A stretch of DNA of 64,000 nt from Mycolicibacterium cosmeticum (GTDB taxonomy: Bacteria; Actinomycetota; Actinomycetes; Mycobacteriales; Mycobacteriaceae): NCBI RefSeq assembly GCF_000613185.1, contig NZ_CCBB010000003.1, positions 620,001 through 684,000 on the forward strand. The letters run 5' to 3'. This document shows, piece after piece, positions 52,397 through 61,029 of this stretch; the stretch's first letter is position 1, and each line of letters begins with the position of its first letter. A model generated the notes under the pieces. That model saw only the letters and a program-made list of their open reading frames with translations. It ran no database searches and had not been told where the DNA came from. The position numbers were made by a program, and so were the translations under genes.

Positions 52397-52696
52397 ATGT
52401 CGGCACCGACAGCCCCGGTGGCCGCCTTCGATCCCGGGCGGCCCTGGGCCCTGCACCACCAGGTGGCGGTGCGGCCAGAACCGTTCGGGGCGTTGCTGTA
52501 TCACTTCGGCACCCGGAAGCTGTCGTTCCTGAAGAACCGGACCATCGTCGAGGTGGTCAGCTCGCTGGCTGACCACCCCGACGTACGGTCCGCCTGCCGC
52601 GCCGCCGGAATCGACGACGCCGCCCACGGCCCCTACCTGCACGCGCTGAGCGTGCTCGCACAGTCCCACATGCTGGTCCCGAGGGAGAATCAATGA
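52397..52696 (+). CDS. mftB: Mycofactocin biosynthesis chaperone (RRE protein)
   Basis: A 99-residue peptide chaperone that presents MftA to MftC. It has the winged-helix RRE-type pattern WALHHQVAVRPEPFGALLYHFGTRKLSFLKNRTIVEVVSSLADHP. It starts 2 bp after mftA and overlaps mftC by 4 bp (ATGA). Confidence 0.95.
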   Translation: MSAPTAPVAAFDPGRPWALHHQVAVRPEPFGALLYHFGTRKLSFLKNRTIVEVVSSLADHPDVRSACRAAGIDDAAHGPYLHALSVLAQSHMLVPRENQ

Positions 52697-53940
52697 CGAG
52701 TGTGGCCCCCGTGCCCCGGCTGGTCGATCAGTTCGAGCGCGGCCTGGACGCCCCGATCTGCCTGACCTGGGAGCTGACCTATGCGTGCAACCTGTCCTGC
52801 GTGCACTGCCTGTCGGCGTCCGGCAAGCGCGATCCGCGTGAGCTGAGCACACAGCAGTGCAAGGACATCATCGATGAGCTGGAACGCATGCAGGTGTTCT
52901 ACGTGAACATCGGCGGCGGTGAGCCGACGGTGCGCTCGGACTTCTGGGAGCTGGTCGACTACGCCACCGAACACCATGTGGGGGTGAAGTTCTCGACCAA
53001 CGGGGTGCGCATCACCCCGGAGGTGGCCGCCAAACTGGCCGCCAGTGACTACGTCGACGTGCAGATCTCGCTGGACGGCGCGACCGCCGAGATCAACGAC
53101 GCGGTGCGCGGTCCCGGCTCGTTCGAGATGGCCGTGCGAGCGCTGGAGAATCTGGCCGCCGCCGGCTTCAAGGATGCCAAGATCTCCGTCGTCGTCACCC
53201 GGCACAACGTCGACCAGCTCGACGATTTCAAGGCCCTGGCCGACCGTTACGGCGCCACGCTGCGCATCACCCGGCTGCGCCCGTCCGGTCGCGGCGCCGA
53301 CGTGTGGGACGAATTGCACCCCACCGCCGCGCAGCAGCGTCAGCTCTACGACTGGCTGGTCGCCAAGGGTGAACGCGTGCTCACCGGTGACTCGTTCTTC
53401 CACCTGTCCGGGCTGGGGGAGCCGGGCGCACTGGCCGGGCTGAATCTCTGCGGTGCCGGTCGGGTGGTGTGCCTGATCGATCCCGTCGGCGACGTCTATG
53501 CCTGCCCGTTCGCCATCCACGAGAAGTTCTTGGCCGGAAATGTGCTCACCAGCAACGGTTTTGCCGACGTCTGGCAGAACTCCGAGCTGTTCCGCGAACT
53601 GCGCGAGCCGCAGTCCGCCGGTGCCTGCACCGGGTGCGGGCATTACGACGCCTGCCGCGGCGGCTGCATGGCCGCCAAGTTCTTCACCGGGCTGCCGATG
53701 GACGGCCCGGACCCCGAATGCGTGCAGGGTTACGGGGAACCGGCGCTGGCGCGCGAGCGGGACAAGCCCAAGCCCAGCGTCGACCACTCGCGCAGCGGCG
53801 GACGCACGCCCCGGGGCCCCATCCCGCTGAAACTGCTCACCGCGCCTCCGAAGTCCGATGTCGGCGCCGGCGCGCCTCGCACGTCCCATGTCGGCGCCGG
53901 CGCGCCTCCGAAGAAGTTCTGCAACGAAAGTCCGATCTGA
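52693..53940 (+). CDS. mftC: Mycofactocin radical SAM maturase, with extended repeat tail
   Basis: A 415-residue radical SAM/SPASM enzyme. It oxidatively decarboxylates the C-terminal tyrosine of MftA and then forms the lactam cross-link. The radical SAM cluster is CNLSCVHC (Cys32, 36, 39). GGGEPT is the SAM-binding motif. The SPASM region holds cysteines in NLCGAGRVVCLIDPVGDVYACPF and CTGCGHYDACRGGCMA. The M. tuberculosis protein is about 391 residues. The extra length is at the C-terminus, where a 30-bp DNA unit is repeated in frame (VGAGAP units) before KKFCNESPI. mftD starts 2 bp after its stop. Confidence 0.95.
   Translation: MTSVAPVPRLVDQFERGLDAPICLTWELTYACNLSCVHCLSASGKRDPRELSTQQCKDIIDELERMQVFYVNIGGGEPTVRSDFWELVDYATEHHVGVKFSTNGVRITPEVAAKLAASDYVDVQISLDGATAEINDAVRGPGSFEMAVRALENLAAAGFKDAKISVVVTRHNVDQLDDFKALADRYGATLRITRLRPSGRGADVWDELHPTAAQQRQLYDWLVAKGERVLTGDSFFHLSGLGEPGALAGLNLCGAGRVVCLIDPVGDVYACPFAIHEKFLAGNVLTSNGFADVWQNSELFRELREPQSAGACTGCGHYDACRGGCMAAKFFTGLPMDGPDPECVQGYGEPALARERDKPKPSVDHSRSGGRTPRGPIPLKLLTAPPKSDVGAGAPRTSHVGAGAPPKKFCNESPI
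53841..53920 (+). repeat. In-frame 30-bp tandem repeat in mftC 3' end
   Basis: Two full copies (53841-53870 and 53871-53900) and a partial third (53901-about 53920). The copies share CGCGCCTC at the start and ATGTCGGCGCCGG at the end. They encode a 10-residue repeat around VGAGAP. Confidence 0.88.
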
Positions 53941-53942
53941 TC

Positions 53943-55130
53943 ATGGCCCGCGATACCTGGTTCGAAACCGTCGCCATCGCCCAGCAGCGCGCGAAGAAGC
54001 GGCTGCCCCGCTCCGCCTACTCCTCGCTGATCTCGGCCAGCGAGAAGGGTGTTTCGGTCTCCGACAACGTCGAGGCCTTCGCCGAACTCGGCTTCGCTCC
54101 GCACGTGATCGGCGCCACCGAGAAGCGCGACATGGCGACAACCGTGTTGGGGCAAGACATCTCATTGCCGGTCATCATCTCGCCGACGGGTGTGCAGGCC
54201 GTGCACCCCGACGGTGAGGTGGCGGTCGCGCGGGCGGCGGCCGCGCGTGGCACGGCGATGGGGTTGTCCTCGTTCGCCAGCAAGCCCATCGAGGAAGTCA
54301 CCGCGGTCAACGACAAGATCTTCTTCCAGATCTATTGGCTGGGCAGCCGCGAGGAGATCGCCGAGCGGGTTCAGCGCGCCAAGGACGCCGGGGCGGTCGG
54401 TCTGATCGCCACCACCGACTGGAGCTTCAGCCACGGACGGGATTGGGGCAGCCCCAAGATCCCGGAGCGGATGGATCTCAAGACGATGATCAAGATGTCA
54501 CCGGAGGTGCTCTCCAAGCCTCGGTGGCTGTGGAGCTTCGGCAAGCACCTGCGTCCGCCTGACCTGCGCGTTCCCAACCAGGGCCGGCGCGGCGAGCCGG
54601 GCCCGACCTTCTTCGAGGCCTACGGCCAGTGGATGGGCACCCCGCCGCCCACCTGGGAGGACATCGCCTGGCTGCGTGAGCAGTGGCCCGATGCCCCGTT
54701 CCTGCTCAAGGGGATGGTGCGCGTCGACGACGCCAAACGTGCTGTCGACGCCGGGGTTTCGGCCATCACGGTGTCCAACCACGGGGGCAACAATCTGGAC
54801 GGCACGCCGGCGGCGATCCGTTGCCTGCCTGCGATCGCCGACGCCGTCGGCGATCAGATCGAGGTGCTGCTCGACGGTGGTATCCGGCGCGGCAGCGACG
54901 TGGTCAAGGCGGTGGCGCTCGGAGCCAGGGCGGTCATGATCGGCCGGGCGTATCTGTGGGGTCTGGCCGCCGAGGGGCAAACGGGGGTGGAGAACGTTCT
55001 CGACATCCTGCACGGCGGGATCGACTCCGCACTGCGCGGGCTCGGCAAGGCTTCCATCCACGATCTGTCAGCCGAGGACATTTTGGTCCCGGAGGGCTTC
55101 ACCCGCGCGCTCGGGGTTCCTGCCGGCTGA
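53943..55130 (+). CDS. mftD: Pre-mycofactocin synthase
   Basis: A 395-residue FMN enzyme of the L-lactate dehydrogenase (LldD) family. It oxidatively deaminates the AHDP intermediate to pre-mycofactocin. It has the TIM-barrel FMN motifs SPTGVQAVHPDGEVAVARAA, FFQIYW, ITVSNHGGNNLDGTPA (with the catalytic-type His) and LLDGGIRRGSDVVKAVALGARAVMIGRAYLWG. ATG 2 bp after mftC. A 102-bp gap follows before mftE. Confidence 0.95.
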   Translation: MARDTWFETVAIAQQRAKKRLPRSAYSSLISASEKGVSVSDNVEAFAELGFAPHVIGATEKRDMATTVLGQDISLPVIISPTGVQAVHPDGEVAVARAAAARGTAMGLSSFASKPIEEVTAVNDKIFFQIYWLGSREEIAERVQRAKDAGAVGLIATTDWSFSHGRDWGSPKIPERMDLKTMIKMSPEVLSKPRWLWSFGKHLRPPDLRVPNQGRRGEPGPTFFEAYGQWMGTPPPTWEDIAWLREQWPDAPFLLKGMVRVDDAKRAVDAGVSAITVSNHGGNNLDGTPAAIRCLPAIADAVGDQIEVLLDGGIRRGSDVVKAVALGARAVMIGRAYLWGLAAEGQTGVENVLDILHGGIDSALRGLGKASIHDLSAEDILVPEGFTRALGVPAG

Positions 55131-55232
55131 TACGGACGTGGCTGACGTGGCGGACGTGACCCGGCGTCGGTCGGCCGTGGCCCGGTATGGAAATCAATTG
55201 CTGCGCATGCGCCAACAATCGGCGCACACCAG

Positions 55233-55976
55233 GTGAATTCGGCCTACCATCGTCCGGTGGCCTTCCCCACCGACCTCGGCACTGTGACGTCGAATCGGTT
55301 GCGTGGTTCATCGCCCGCCGGGCCACCGGCGCTGATGGTCCCGCTGGGTTCCACCGAACAGCACGGACCCCATCTGCCGCTGGACACCGACACTCGGATC
55401 GCCGTGGCGGTCGCCCGCGCGGCGGCCGGCCGGATCGGGCCGCAGTGGTTGCTGGCCCCGTCGCTGAGCTACGGCGCCAGCGGTGAGCACGAGGGATTCC
55501 CGGGGACGGTGTCGATCGGCACCGAGGCGCTGCGGCTGGTGCTCACCGAGTTCGGCCGGTCGGCGTGCGGATGGGCATCCCGGGTGGTGTTCGTCAACGG
55601 GCACGGTGGCAACGTCGAGGCGCTGACCGGCGCCGTGCCGCTGCTGCGGTCGGAAGGGCGCGACGTCGCCTGGACGTCGTGTACGGTGCGGGGCGCCGAT
55701 GCTCATGCTGGACATACCGAAACATCTGTATTGCTACATATTTCACCAGAGAACGTGCGGATCGAGGAACGCGTGCCGGGTAACAGAGCACCGTTGTCGG
55801 AGTTGATGCCGGCGATGCGCCGCGGCGGGGTGGCCGCGGTCAGTGAGATCGGGGTCCTGGGGGATCCGACGACGGCCACCGAACGGGACGGCGCGGCGCT
55901 GTTCACCGCCATGGTCGACGGATGTGTGCACCGGGTGTCGGCCTGGTCCCCGGACGCGCACGGGATGCTCAGGTGA
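55233..55976 (+). CDS. mftE: Mycofactocin precursor peptidase (creatininase family)
   Basis: A 247-residue metal-dependent peptidase that releases the modified dipeptide from MftA. It has the metal-binding motifs [23 protein letters not shown] and [10 protein letters not shown]. The GTG at 55233 gives MNSAYHRPV, which matches homologues. A GTG at 55257 with TACCAT 6 nt before it is an alternative leaderless start, so mftE may also have its own promoter inside the cluster. It overlaps mftF by 4 bp. Confidence 0.94.
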   Translation: MNSAYHRPVAFPTDLGTVTSNRLRGSSPAGPPALMVPLGSTEQHGPHLPLDTDTRIAVAVARAAAGRIGPQWLLAPSLSYGASGEHEGFPGTVSIGTEALRLVLTEFGRSACGWASRVVFVNGHGGNVEALTGAVPLLRSEGRDVAWTSCTVRGADAHAGHTETSVLLHISPENVRIEERVPGNRAPLSELMPAMRRGGVAAVSEIGVLGDPTTATERDGAALFTAMVDGCVHRVSAWSPDAHGMLR

Positions 55977-57385
55977 CCGGCCCACGGCTGCCCGACGGAT
56001 TCGCCGTCCAGGTCGATCGCCGGGTGAAGGTGCTGGGCCAGGGCGCCGCGCTGCTGGGTGGCTCCCCGACCAGGCTGCTGCGGCTGGCGCCCGCGGCGCA
56101 GACCATGCTCGACGGCGGCCGCCTCGAGGTGCACGACGCGCTGTCGGCGCAGCTGGCGCGCACCCTGCTGGATGCCACCGTTGCGCATCCGCGTCCGGCC
56201 AGCGGGCCGTCGCACCGCGATGTCACAGTGGTTGTGCCAGTGCGGGACAACACCCTTGGTCTGTGCCGGCTGGTGCGCTCACTGCGCGGGATGCGCGTCA
56301 TCGTGGTCGACGATGGCTCGGCCGTGCCCGTGCGGGAATCCGATTTCGAGGGTATGTACTGCGACGTGTTGGTGCTGCGGCATGAGCGCAGCCGCGGGCC
56401 GGCCGCCGCGCGCAACACCGGGCTGGCGGCGTGCACCACCGACTTCGTGGCGTTCCTGGACTCCGACGTGGTGCCCCGGCGCGGGTGGCTGGAATCGCTG
56501 CTGGGCCACTTCTGCGACCCGGCGGTGGCCCTCGTCGCGCCGCGCATCGTGAGCCTGCACGAGCCGGACAATCTGGTGGCCCGGTACGAGTCGGTGCGGT
56601 CCTCGCTGGACCTGGGCATGCGTGAGGCACCGGTGGTGCCCTACGGGCCGGTGTCCTATGTGCCCAGCGCCGCCATCATCTGCCGGCGCAGCCTGCTGCT
56701 CGAGGTGGGTGGCTTCGACGAGACGCTGCGCTCCGGGGAGGACGTGGACCTGTGCTGGCGGTTCGTCGAGGCCGGGCACCGGCTGCGCTACGAGCCCATC
56801 GCCCTGGTGGGCCATGATCACCGCACCCAATTGCGGGAGTGGTTCGGGCGCAAGGCCTTCTACGGCCAGTCCGCCGCCCCGCTGTCGGTCCGCCACCCCG
56901 GCAAGACGGCGCCGATGGTGGTGCACCGGTGGATGCTGCTGGTCTGGATCCTGCTGGCCTCCGGGTCCACGATGGGTTACTTCGCGGCCGCCGTCATCAC
57001 CGTGCTGTTCGGTCGCCGCGTCGCGACGGCACTGGGCGCGGTGGAGACCGAGCCCAAAGAGGTCGCCGTGATGGCCGCGCGCGGGCTGTGGGGCTCGGCG
57101 CTGCAGACCGCCTCCGCGATCTGCCGGCACTACTGGCCGGTGACGCTCGTGGCGGCCGTCTTCTTCCGGCGGTGCCGGCAGGTGGTGCTGGTCGCCGCGA
57201 TCGTCGACGGGCTGGCCGACTGGGCCACCCGCAACCACAACGCCGAACAGGATGCGCAGCGCGTCGGCGTGCTGAGCTACCTGCTGCTCAAGCGCCTCGA
57301 CGACATCGCCTACGGGCTCGGGCTATGGACCGGGGTGGTGCGCGAACGCCACGTCGGCGCGCTCAAACCGCAGCTCCGGTCGTGA
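55973..57385 (+). CDS. mftF: Mycofactocin glycosyltransferase
   Basis: A 470-residue family 2 glycosyltransferase that adds beta-1,4-glucose units to (pre)mycofactocin. It has [71 protein letters not shown] and C-terminal hydrophobic segments (about 330-360 and 390-420) suggesting membrane association. The GTG start at 55973 overlaps the mftE stop (GTGA). Its stop is followed in the same frame by mftG after only 9 nt. Confidence 0.94.
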   Translation: MTGPRLPDGFAVQVDRRVKVLGQGAALLGGSPTRLLRLAPAAQTMLDGGRLEVHDALSAQLARTLLDATVAHPRPASGPSHRDVTVVVPVRDNTLGLCRLVRSLRGMRVIVVDDGSAVPVRESDFEGMYCDVLVLRHERSRGPAAARNTGLAACTTDFVAFLDSDVVPRRGWLESLLGHFCDPAVALVAPRIVSLHEPDNLVARYESVRSSLDLGMREAPVVPYGPVSYVPSAAIICRRSLLLEVGGFDETLRSGEDVDLCWRFVEAGHRLRYEPIALVGHDHRTQLREWFGRKAFYGQSAAPLSVRHPGKTAPMVVHRWMLLVWILLASGSTMGYFAAAVITVLFGRRVATALGAVETEPKEVAVMAARGLWGSALQTASAICRHYWPVTLVAAVFFRRCRQVVLVAAIVDGLADWATRNHNAEQDAQRVGVLSYLLLKRLDDIAYGLGLWTGVVRERHVGALKPQLRS

Positions 57386-57394
57386 CACCCGCAG

Positions 57395-58774
57395 TTGACT
57401 GACGTCCTGATCGTCGGCGCCGGCAGCGCCGGTTCGATTCTGGCCGAACGTCTTTCAGCCGATGATCGCTGCCAGGTCACGGTGCTGGAGGCCGGTCCCG
57501 GCGCCGACGATCCCGCGGTGTCGGCGCACCTGCACGACGCCGGCCGGCTTCCCATCGGCCCCGGCAGCCCCGTCGTGCGGCGCTACACCACCACGCTGAC
57601 CGACCGCCCGAACCGGTCCGCCGACGTGCTGCGCGGTGCCGTGGTGGGCGGCTCCGGCGCCGTCAACGGCGGCTACTTCTGCCGGGGCCGCCCCGCCGAT
57701 TTCGACGGCTGGGGCCTGCCGGGCTGGCGCTGGGACGACGTGCTGCCACACTTCCGGGCGATCGAGACCGACCTCGATCACGACGGTCCGCTGCACGGGA
57801 CCCGCGGGCCGATCCGGGTCCGCCGGACGGCGCACTTCAGCCCGGGTACGTCGGCGTTCGTCGAGCGGGTGCTCGGCATGGGCTATCCGTGGATCGACGA
57901 TCTCAACGGTGCGCCTGGCCCGGACGGGGTGGGGGCGGTTCCGCTCAACATCGATCACGGCATCCGGATCGGGCCCGGGGCGGCGTTCCTGGAACCGGCC
58001 TTGGGGCGGCCCAATCTCGTTGTGCGGACCGATGTTCCGGTGCTACGAGTGCTGATCGACGGCACCAGGGCCGTCGGTGTCGAAGTGCTCGGCCCGGCGG
58101 GTGCGCGCACTCTCACCGCGGATCGAATCGTGTTGTGCGCCGGGGCGATCGGCTCCGCCCAGCTGTTGCTGGTATCGGGGGTCGGGCCGGCCCCGATGCT
58201 GGAGTACGCCGGTATCGACGTGCACGCCGACCTCCCGGTCGGGGCGGCCTTCTGTGATCACCCGGAGTGGGTGCTCCCGGTGGACTGGCCGGCCACCGCC
58301 GGCCGGCCACCGGTGGAGGCCGCGCTGTCCGTCGACGATGTCGAAATACGGCTTTACACCTCCGGTTTCAGCGAGATGGCGGGAGCCGGCCGGGCGGACG
58401 ACCCGCATATCGGCATCGCCTTGATGCGGCCGCGCTCCCGCGGCCGGCTGACGGTGCGCTCGCCGGATATCACCGATGCCCCGGTCCTCGAACATCGTTA
58501 CGACCGCGAGGACGCCGACGTTGCGGCCCTGCACGCGGGTGCCGAGCTCGCCACTGCGCTATCCGGAATGACCGGGCGTCACCCACATTGGTCCACCACG
58601 CAGCATCTCAGTGGCACCGCGCCGATGGGACCGGTGCTCGACGAGCGCTGCCGGGTGCACGGCGTGCAGGGACTGTGGGTGGTGGACGGCTCCATCATGC
58701 CGAGCCTGCCCAGCCGTGGCCCGCACGCCACCATCGCGATGATCGGACACCGGGCGGCCGAGTTCATCTCCTGA
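57395..58774 (+). CDS. mftG: Mycofactocin-associated GMC oxidoreductase
   Basis: A 459-residue FAD enzyme of the glucose-methanol-choline family; MftG is reported to pass electrons from reduced mycofactocin toward the respiratory chain. It has VLIVGAGSAGSILAERLS, GAVVGGSGAVNGGYFCRG, the catalytic-histidine region HWSTTQHLSGTAPMG and the C-terminal LWVVDGSIMPSLPSRGPHATIAMI. The only usable start is a TTG, 9 nt after and in the same frame as the mftF stop. Its 3' end overlaps the convergent MFS gene by 11 bp. Confidence 0.93.
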   Translation: MTDVLIVGAGSAGSILAERLSADDRCQVTVLEAGPGADDPAVSAHLHDAGRLPIGPGSPVVRRYTTTLTDRPNRSADVLRGAVVGGSGAVNGGYFCRGRPADFDGWGLPGWRWDDVLPHFRAIETDLDHDGPLHGTRGPIRVRRTAHFSPGTSAFVERVLGMGYPWIDDLNGAPGPDGVGAVPLNIDHGIRIGPGAAFLEPALGRPNLVVRTDVPVLRVLIDGTRAVGVEVLGPAGARTLTADRIVLCAGAIGSAQLLLVSGVGPAPMLEYAGIDVHADLPVGAAFCDHPEWVLPVDWPATAGRPPVEAALSVDDVEIRLYTSGFSEMAGAGRADDPHIGIALMRPRSRGRLTVRSPDITDAPVLEHRYDREDADVAALHAGAELATALSGMTGRHPHWSTTQHLSGTAPMGPVLDERCRVHGVQGLWVVDGSIMPSLPSRGPHATIAMIGHRAAEFIS

Positions 58775-60293
58775 ACAGCAACCGGCCGTCACGGCCCGGC
58801 GCGCACATTGCGACGAGCACGGCGACGACGGCTGTCACGACGGCCAGGACCGTCAACGAACTTTGCATCGCATAGAGGAACGACATCTTCGCGGCATACG
58901 CCAGGTTGCCGCCGGCCGGCCCCAATCGTGTTGCGACGGTGAGTGCTTCGCCGAGGGATCCGGCTGCCGCGGTGCGCACCGGTTCGGGGTAGCGGTCCAG
59001 CGCGGGCGCGATCTCGGCGGTGTAGCGGCCGGCCAGCATCGAGCCGGCCAGGGCAATGCCCAGCGCCGCCCCCATCTCCCGAGTGGTGTCGTTGACCGCC
59101 GAGGCCACCCCCTGTTTGTCGTCGGGGGCCGAGGTCATGATCGCCGATGTCGTCGGCGCGGTGAACAATCCGACACCGGCACTGATGACCATCAGCGGCC
59201 AGGCGAGCTCCGGATAGGAGGCGTCGATGCCCAGCCCGCGCATGCACAGCAGTCCGATCGCCATCAGCATCAGCCCGGTGAAGACCACGAAGCGCAGACC
59301 GACCCGCGGGACGTACCAGGCCGACAGCGGGGACAGGATCAGCACCGGCACCGCCAAGGGGGACAGGGCGAGCGCCGTGCCCAGCGGCGAATAGCCGAGC
59401 ACCAGCTGGACGAACTGCATCTGCAGGAAGAAGAATCCGAACATCGTCATGAACAGCGCCGTGATAGCCGCTGCGCCGGTGGCGAATTCGGGTACCAGGA
59501 ACAGGCGCACATCCAACAGCGGTGCCCGCCTGCGCAACTCGACGATCCCGAAGACCGACATCAATGCCACGCCCGCGCCGATACCGCCCAGCACGACGGG
59601 GTGCCCCCAGCCGCGCGCCGGGGCCTCCATGATGCCGAACACCAGCACCGCCACGGCGGCGCCGATCAGCACCGCGCCGGCGATGTCCAGCGGGGCGGCG
59701 TCCGGATCCCTGGACTCCGTGATGGTGAGCGTTAGGGCAAAGGTCAGCGCCGCGCCGGCGGCGAACGCCCAGAACACCGCGTGCCAGGACCAGATCTGCA
59801 GCAGCAGGCCGGAACCCAGCATGCCGACGATGGCGCCGCACCCGGCGACGCCGGCCCAGATGGCGATCGCCTTGGTGCGCTGCTCTTTCGGGTAAGCCGT
59901 GGTGAGCAGGGACAGGGTGGCGGGCATGATGAACGCGGCACCGGCGCCGGCCACCCCGCGGGCCGCGATCACCAGGGCGGGGTCGGGGGTGAGCGCCGGG
60001 ACCACCGAGACCGCCGCGAACACGGCCAGTCCGGCCAGCAGTGCACTGCGCCGGCCGAATCGATCGCCGATCGCACCGGCGGGTAGCAGCAGGCAGGCCA
60101 ACGTCAGGGTGTAGCTGTCCACGATCCAGGTCAGTTGGGTCTGGCTGGCCGACATCGCGACGGCAATGTCGCCGAGCATGGTGTTGAGCGCCACCATCGA
60201 CGAGATGACCAGCAGCACGCCCAGGCAGGCGATGCACAGCGTCCAGGCCCGGGCACGCGCCGAGAGGACCGGTTGCACGGGGGTGTCGACCAC
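58764..60293 (-). CDS. MFS efflux transporter, DHA2 (EmrB/QacA) type
   Basis: A 509-residue, 14-helix drug:H+ antiporter. It has MLGDIAVAMSASQTQLTWIVDSYTLTLACLLLPAGAIGDRFGRR (motif A with GDRFGRR), AARGVAGAGAAFIMPATLSLL and the motif-C-like WAGVAGCGAIVGMLGSGLLL. I prefer the GTG at 60293 (VDTPVQPVLSAR), preceded by GGGGAGGAG; an ATG at 60320 is in frame upstream, close to the operators. It diverges from a TetR gene with two operator palindromes between them. The substrate is unknown. Confidence 0.9.
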   Translation of the reverse strand: MVDTPVQPVLSARARAWTLCIACLGVLLVISSMVALNTMLGDIAVAMSASQTQLTWIVDSYTLTLACLLLPAGAIGDRFGRRSALLAGLAVFAAVSVVPALTPDPALVIAARGVAGAGAAFIMPATLSLLTTAYPKEQRTKAIAIWAGVAGCGAIVGMLGSGLLLQIWSWHAVFWAFAAGAALTFALTLTITESRDPDAAPLDIAGAVLIGAAVAVLVFGIMEAPARGWGHPVVLGGIGAGVALMSVFGIVELRRRAPLLDVRLFLVPEFATGAAAITALFMTMFGFFFLQMQFVQLVLGYSPLGTALALSPLAVPVLILSPLSAWYVPRVGLRFVVFTGLMLMAIGLLCMRGLGIDASYPELAWPLMVISAGVGLFTAPTTSAIMTSAPDDKQGVASAVNDTTREMGAALGIALAGSMLAGRYTAEIAPALDRYPEPVRTAAAGSLGEALTVATRLGPAGGNLAYAAKMSFLYAMQSSLTVLAVVTAVVAVLVAMCAPGRDGRLLFRR

Positions 60294-60324
60294 ACTCGAC
60301 TCCTCCCCGGATGCGACCATAATG

Positions 60325-60337
60325 AGACCAATGGTCT
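60325..60337. promoter_or_regulatory. TetR-type operator 1 (AGACC-AAT-GGTCT)
   Basis: A perfect palindrome in the MFS/TetR divergent gap. Its centre is 20 bp from that of operator 2, and both share the half-site AGACY. Confidence 0.7.
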
Positions 60338-60342
60338 TGCTG

Positions 60343-60359
60343 CGAGACTAACAGTCTCG
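60343..60359. promoter_or_regulatory. TetR-type operator 2 (CGAGACT-AAC-AGTCTCG)
   Basis: A perfect 7-bp-arm palindrome just upstream of the TetR gene. With operator 1 it forms a twin site, probably bound by the adjacent repressor to control both directions. Confidence 0.72.
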
Positions 60360-60384
60360 TTTCTCTGCCGGGAGGTGTTTCAGC

Positions 60385-61029
60385 ATGGCGGCCGAATCGG
60401 ATCCCCGGCCGGCCCGGTCCCGGGCGCGGTTGCTCGACGCCGCGACGGCCCTGCTGCGATCGGGTGGCCCGAGCGCGGTGACCGTCGACGCCGTCCTGCG
60501 CGGCGCCAACGTCGCCAGGGCCACGCTGTACCGGCACTTCCCCAGCGGAAACGACTTGCTGGCGGCGGCATTTCACGCGTTGATCCCGCCCGCACCGGAA
60601 CCACCGGCCGACGGGCCGTTGCGGGACCGGTTGACGGCCCTGGTGCAGGCGCAGGCCACGCTGATCGCGGAGGCACCCGTCACGGTGGCCGCCATGTCCT
60701 GGCTGGCGCTGGGTGGCGATATGACCACGCTGCCCTGGCTGGGCACCGCGGGGCACTCGAGCAGCCCCGAGGTGCAGACGCTGCGCCAGCGGGTCGCCGA
60801 ACAGTACGCCGCCCCATTGGAAGCCGTGCTGAGCAGTCCCGACGCGGTGGCGGTGCTCGGTGACGTGGACCGCACCAGGGCCGCGGCGCTACTGCTCGGC
60901 CCCGTCGTGCTCGGCAAGCTGAGCACGCTGCCCGATTTCGACTACGCGGAGATCGCGCGGGCGGCGGTCGACGGTTTCCTGGCCACCCACACGATCAGCG
61001 CAGCGCGTACCGGATCGGCAGGTGCTTGA
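60385..61029 (+). CDS. TetR/AcrR-family repressor of the MFS pump
   Basis: A 214-residue regulator. The HTH is SRARLLDAATALLRSGGPSAVTVDAVLRGANVARATLYRHFPSGNDLLAAAFHALI. The C-terminal part (about 70-214) is a generic TetR ligand domain with no family signature that I recognise. The ATG follows GGGAGGTG. The divergent pump gene and twin palindromes make local repression with relief by a pump substrate the likely scheme. Its 3' end overlaps the convergent P450 gene by 35 bp. Confidence 0.9.
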   Translation: MAAESDPRPARSRARLLDAATALLRSGGPSAVTVDAVLRGANVARATLYRHFPSGNDLLAAAFHALIPPAPEPPADGPLRDRLTALVQAQATLIAEAPVTVAAMSWLALGGDMTTLPWLGTAGHSSSPEVQTLRQRVAEQYAAPLEAVLSSPDAVAVLGDVDRTRAAALLLGPVVLGKLSTLPDFDYAEIARAAVDGFLATHTISAARTGSAGA

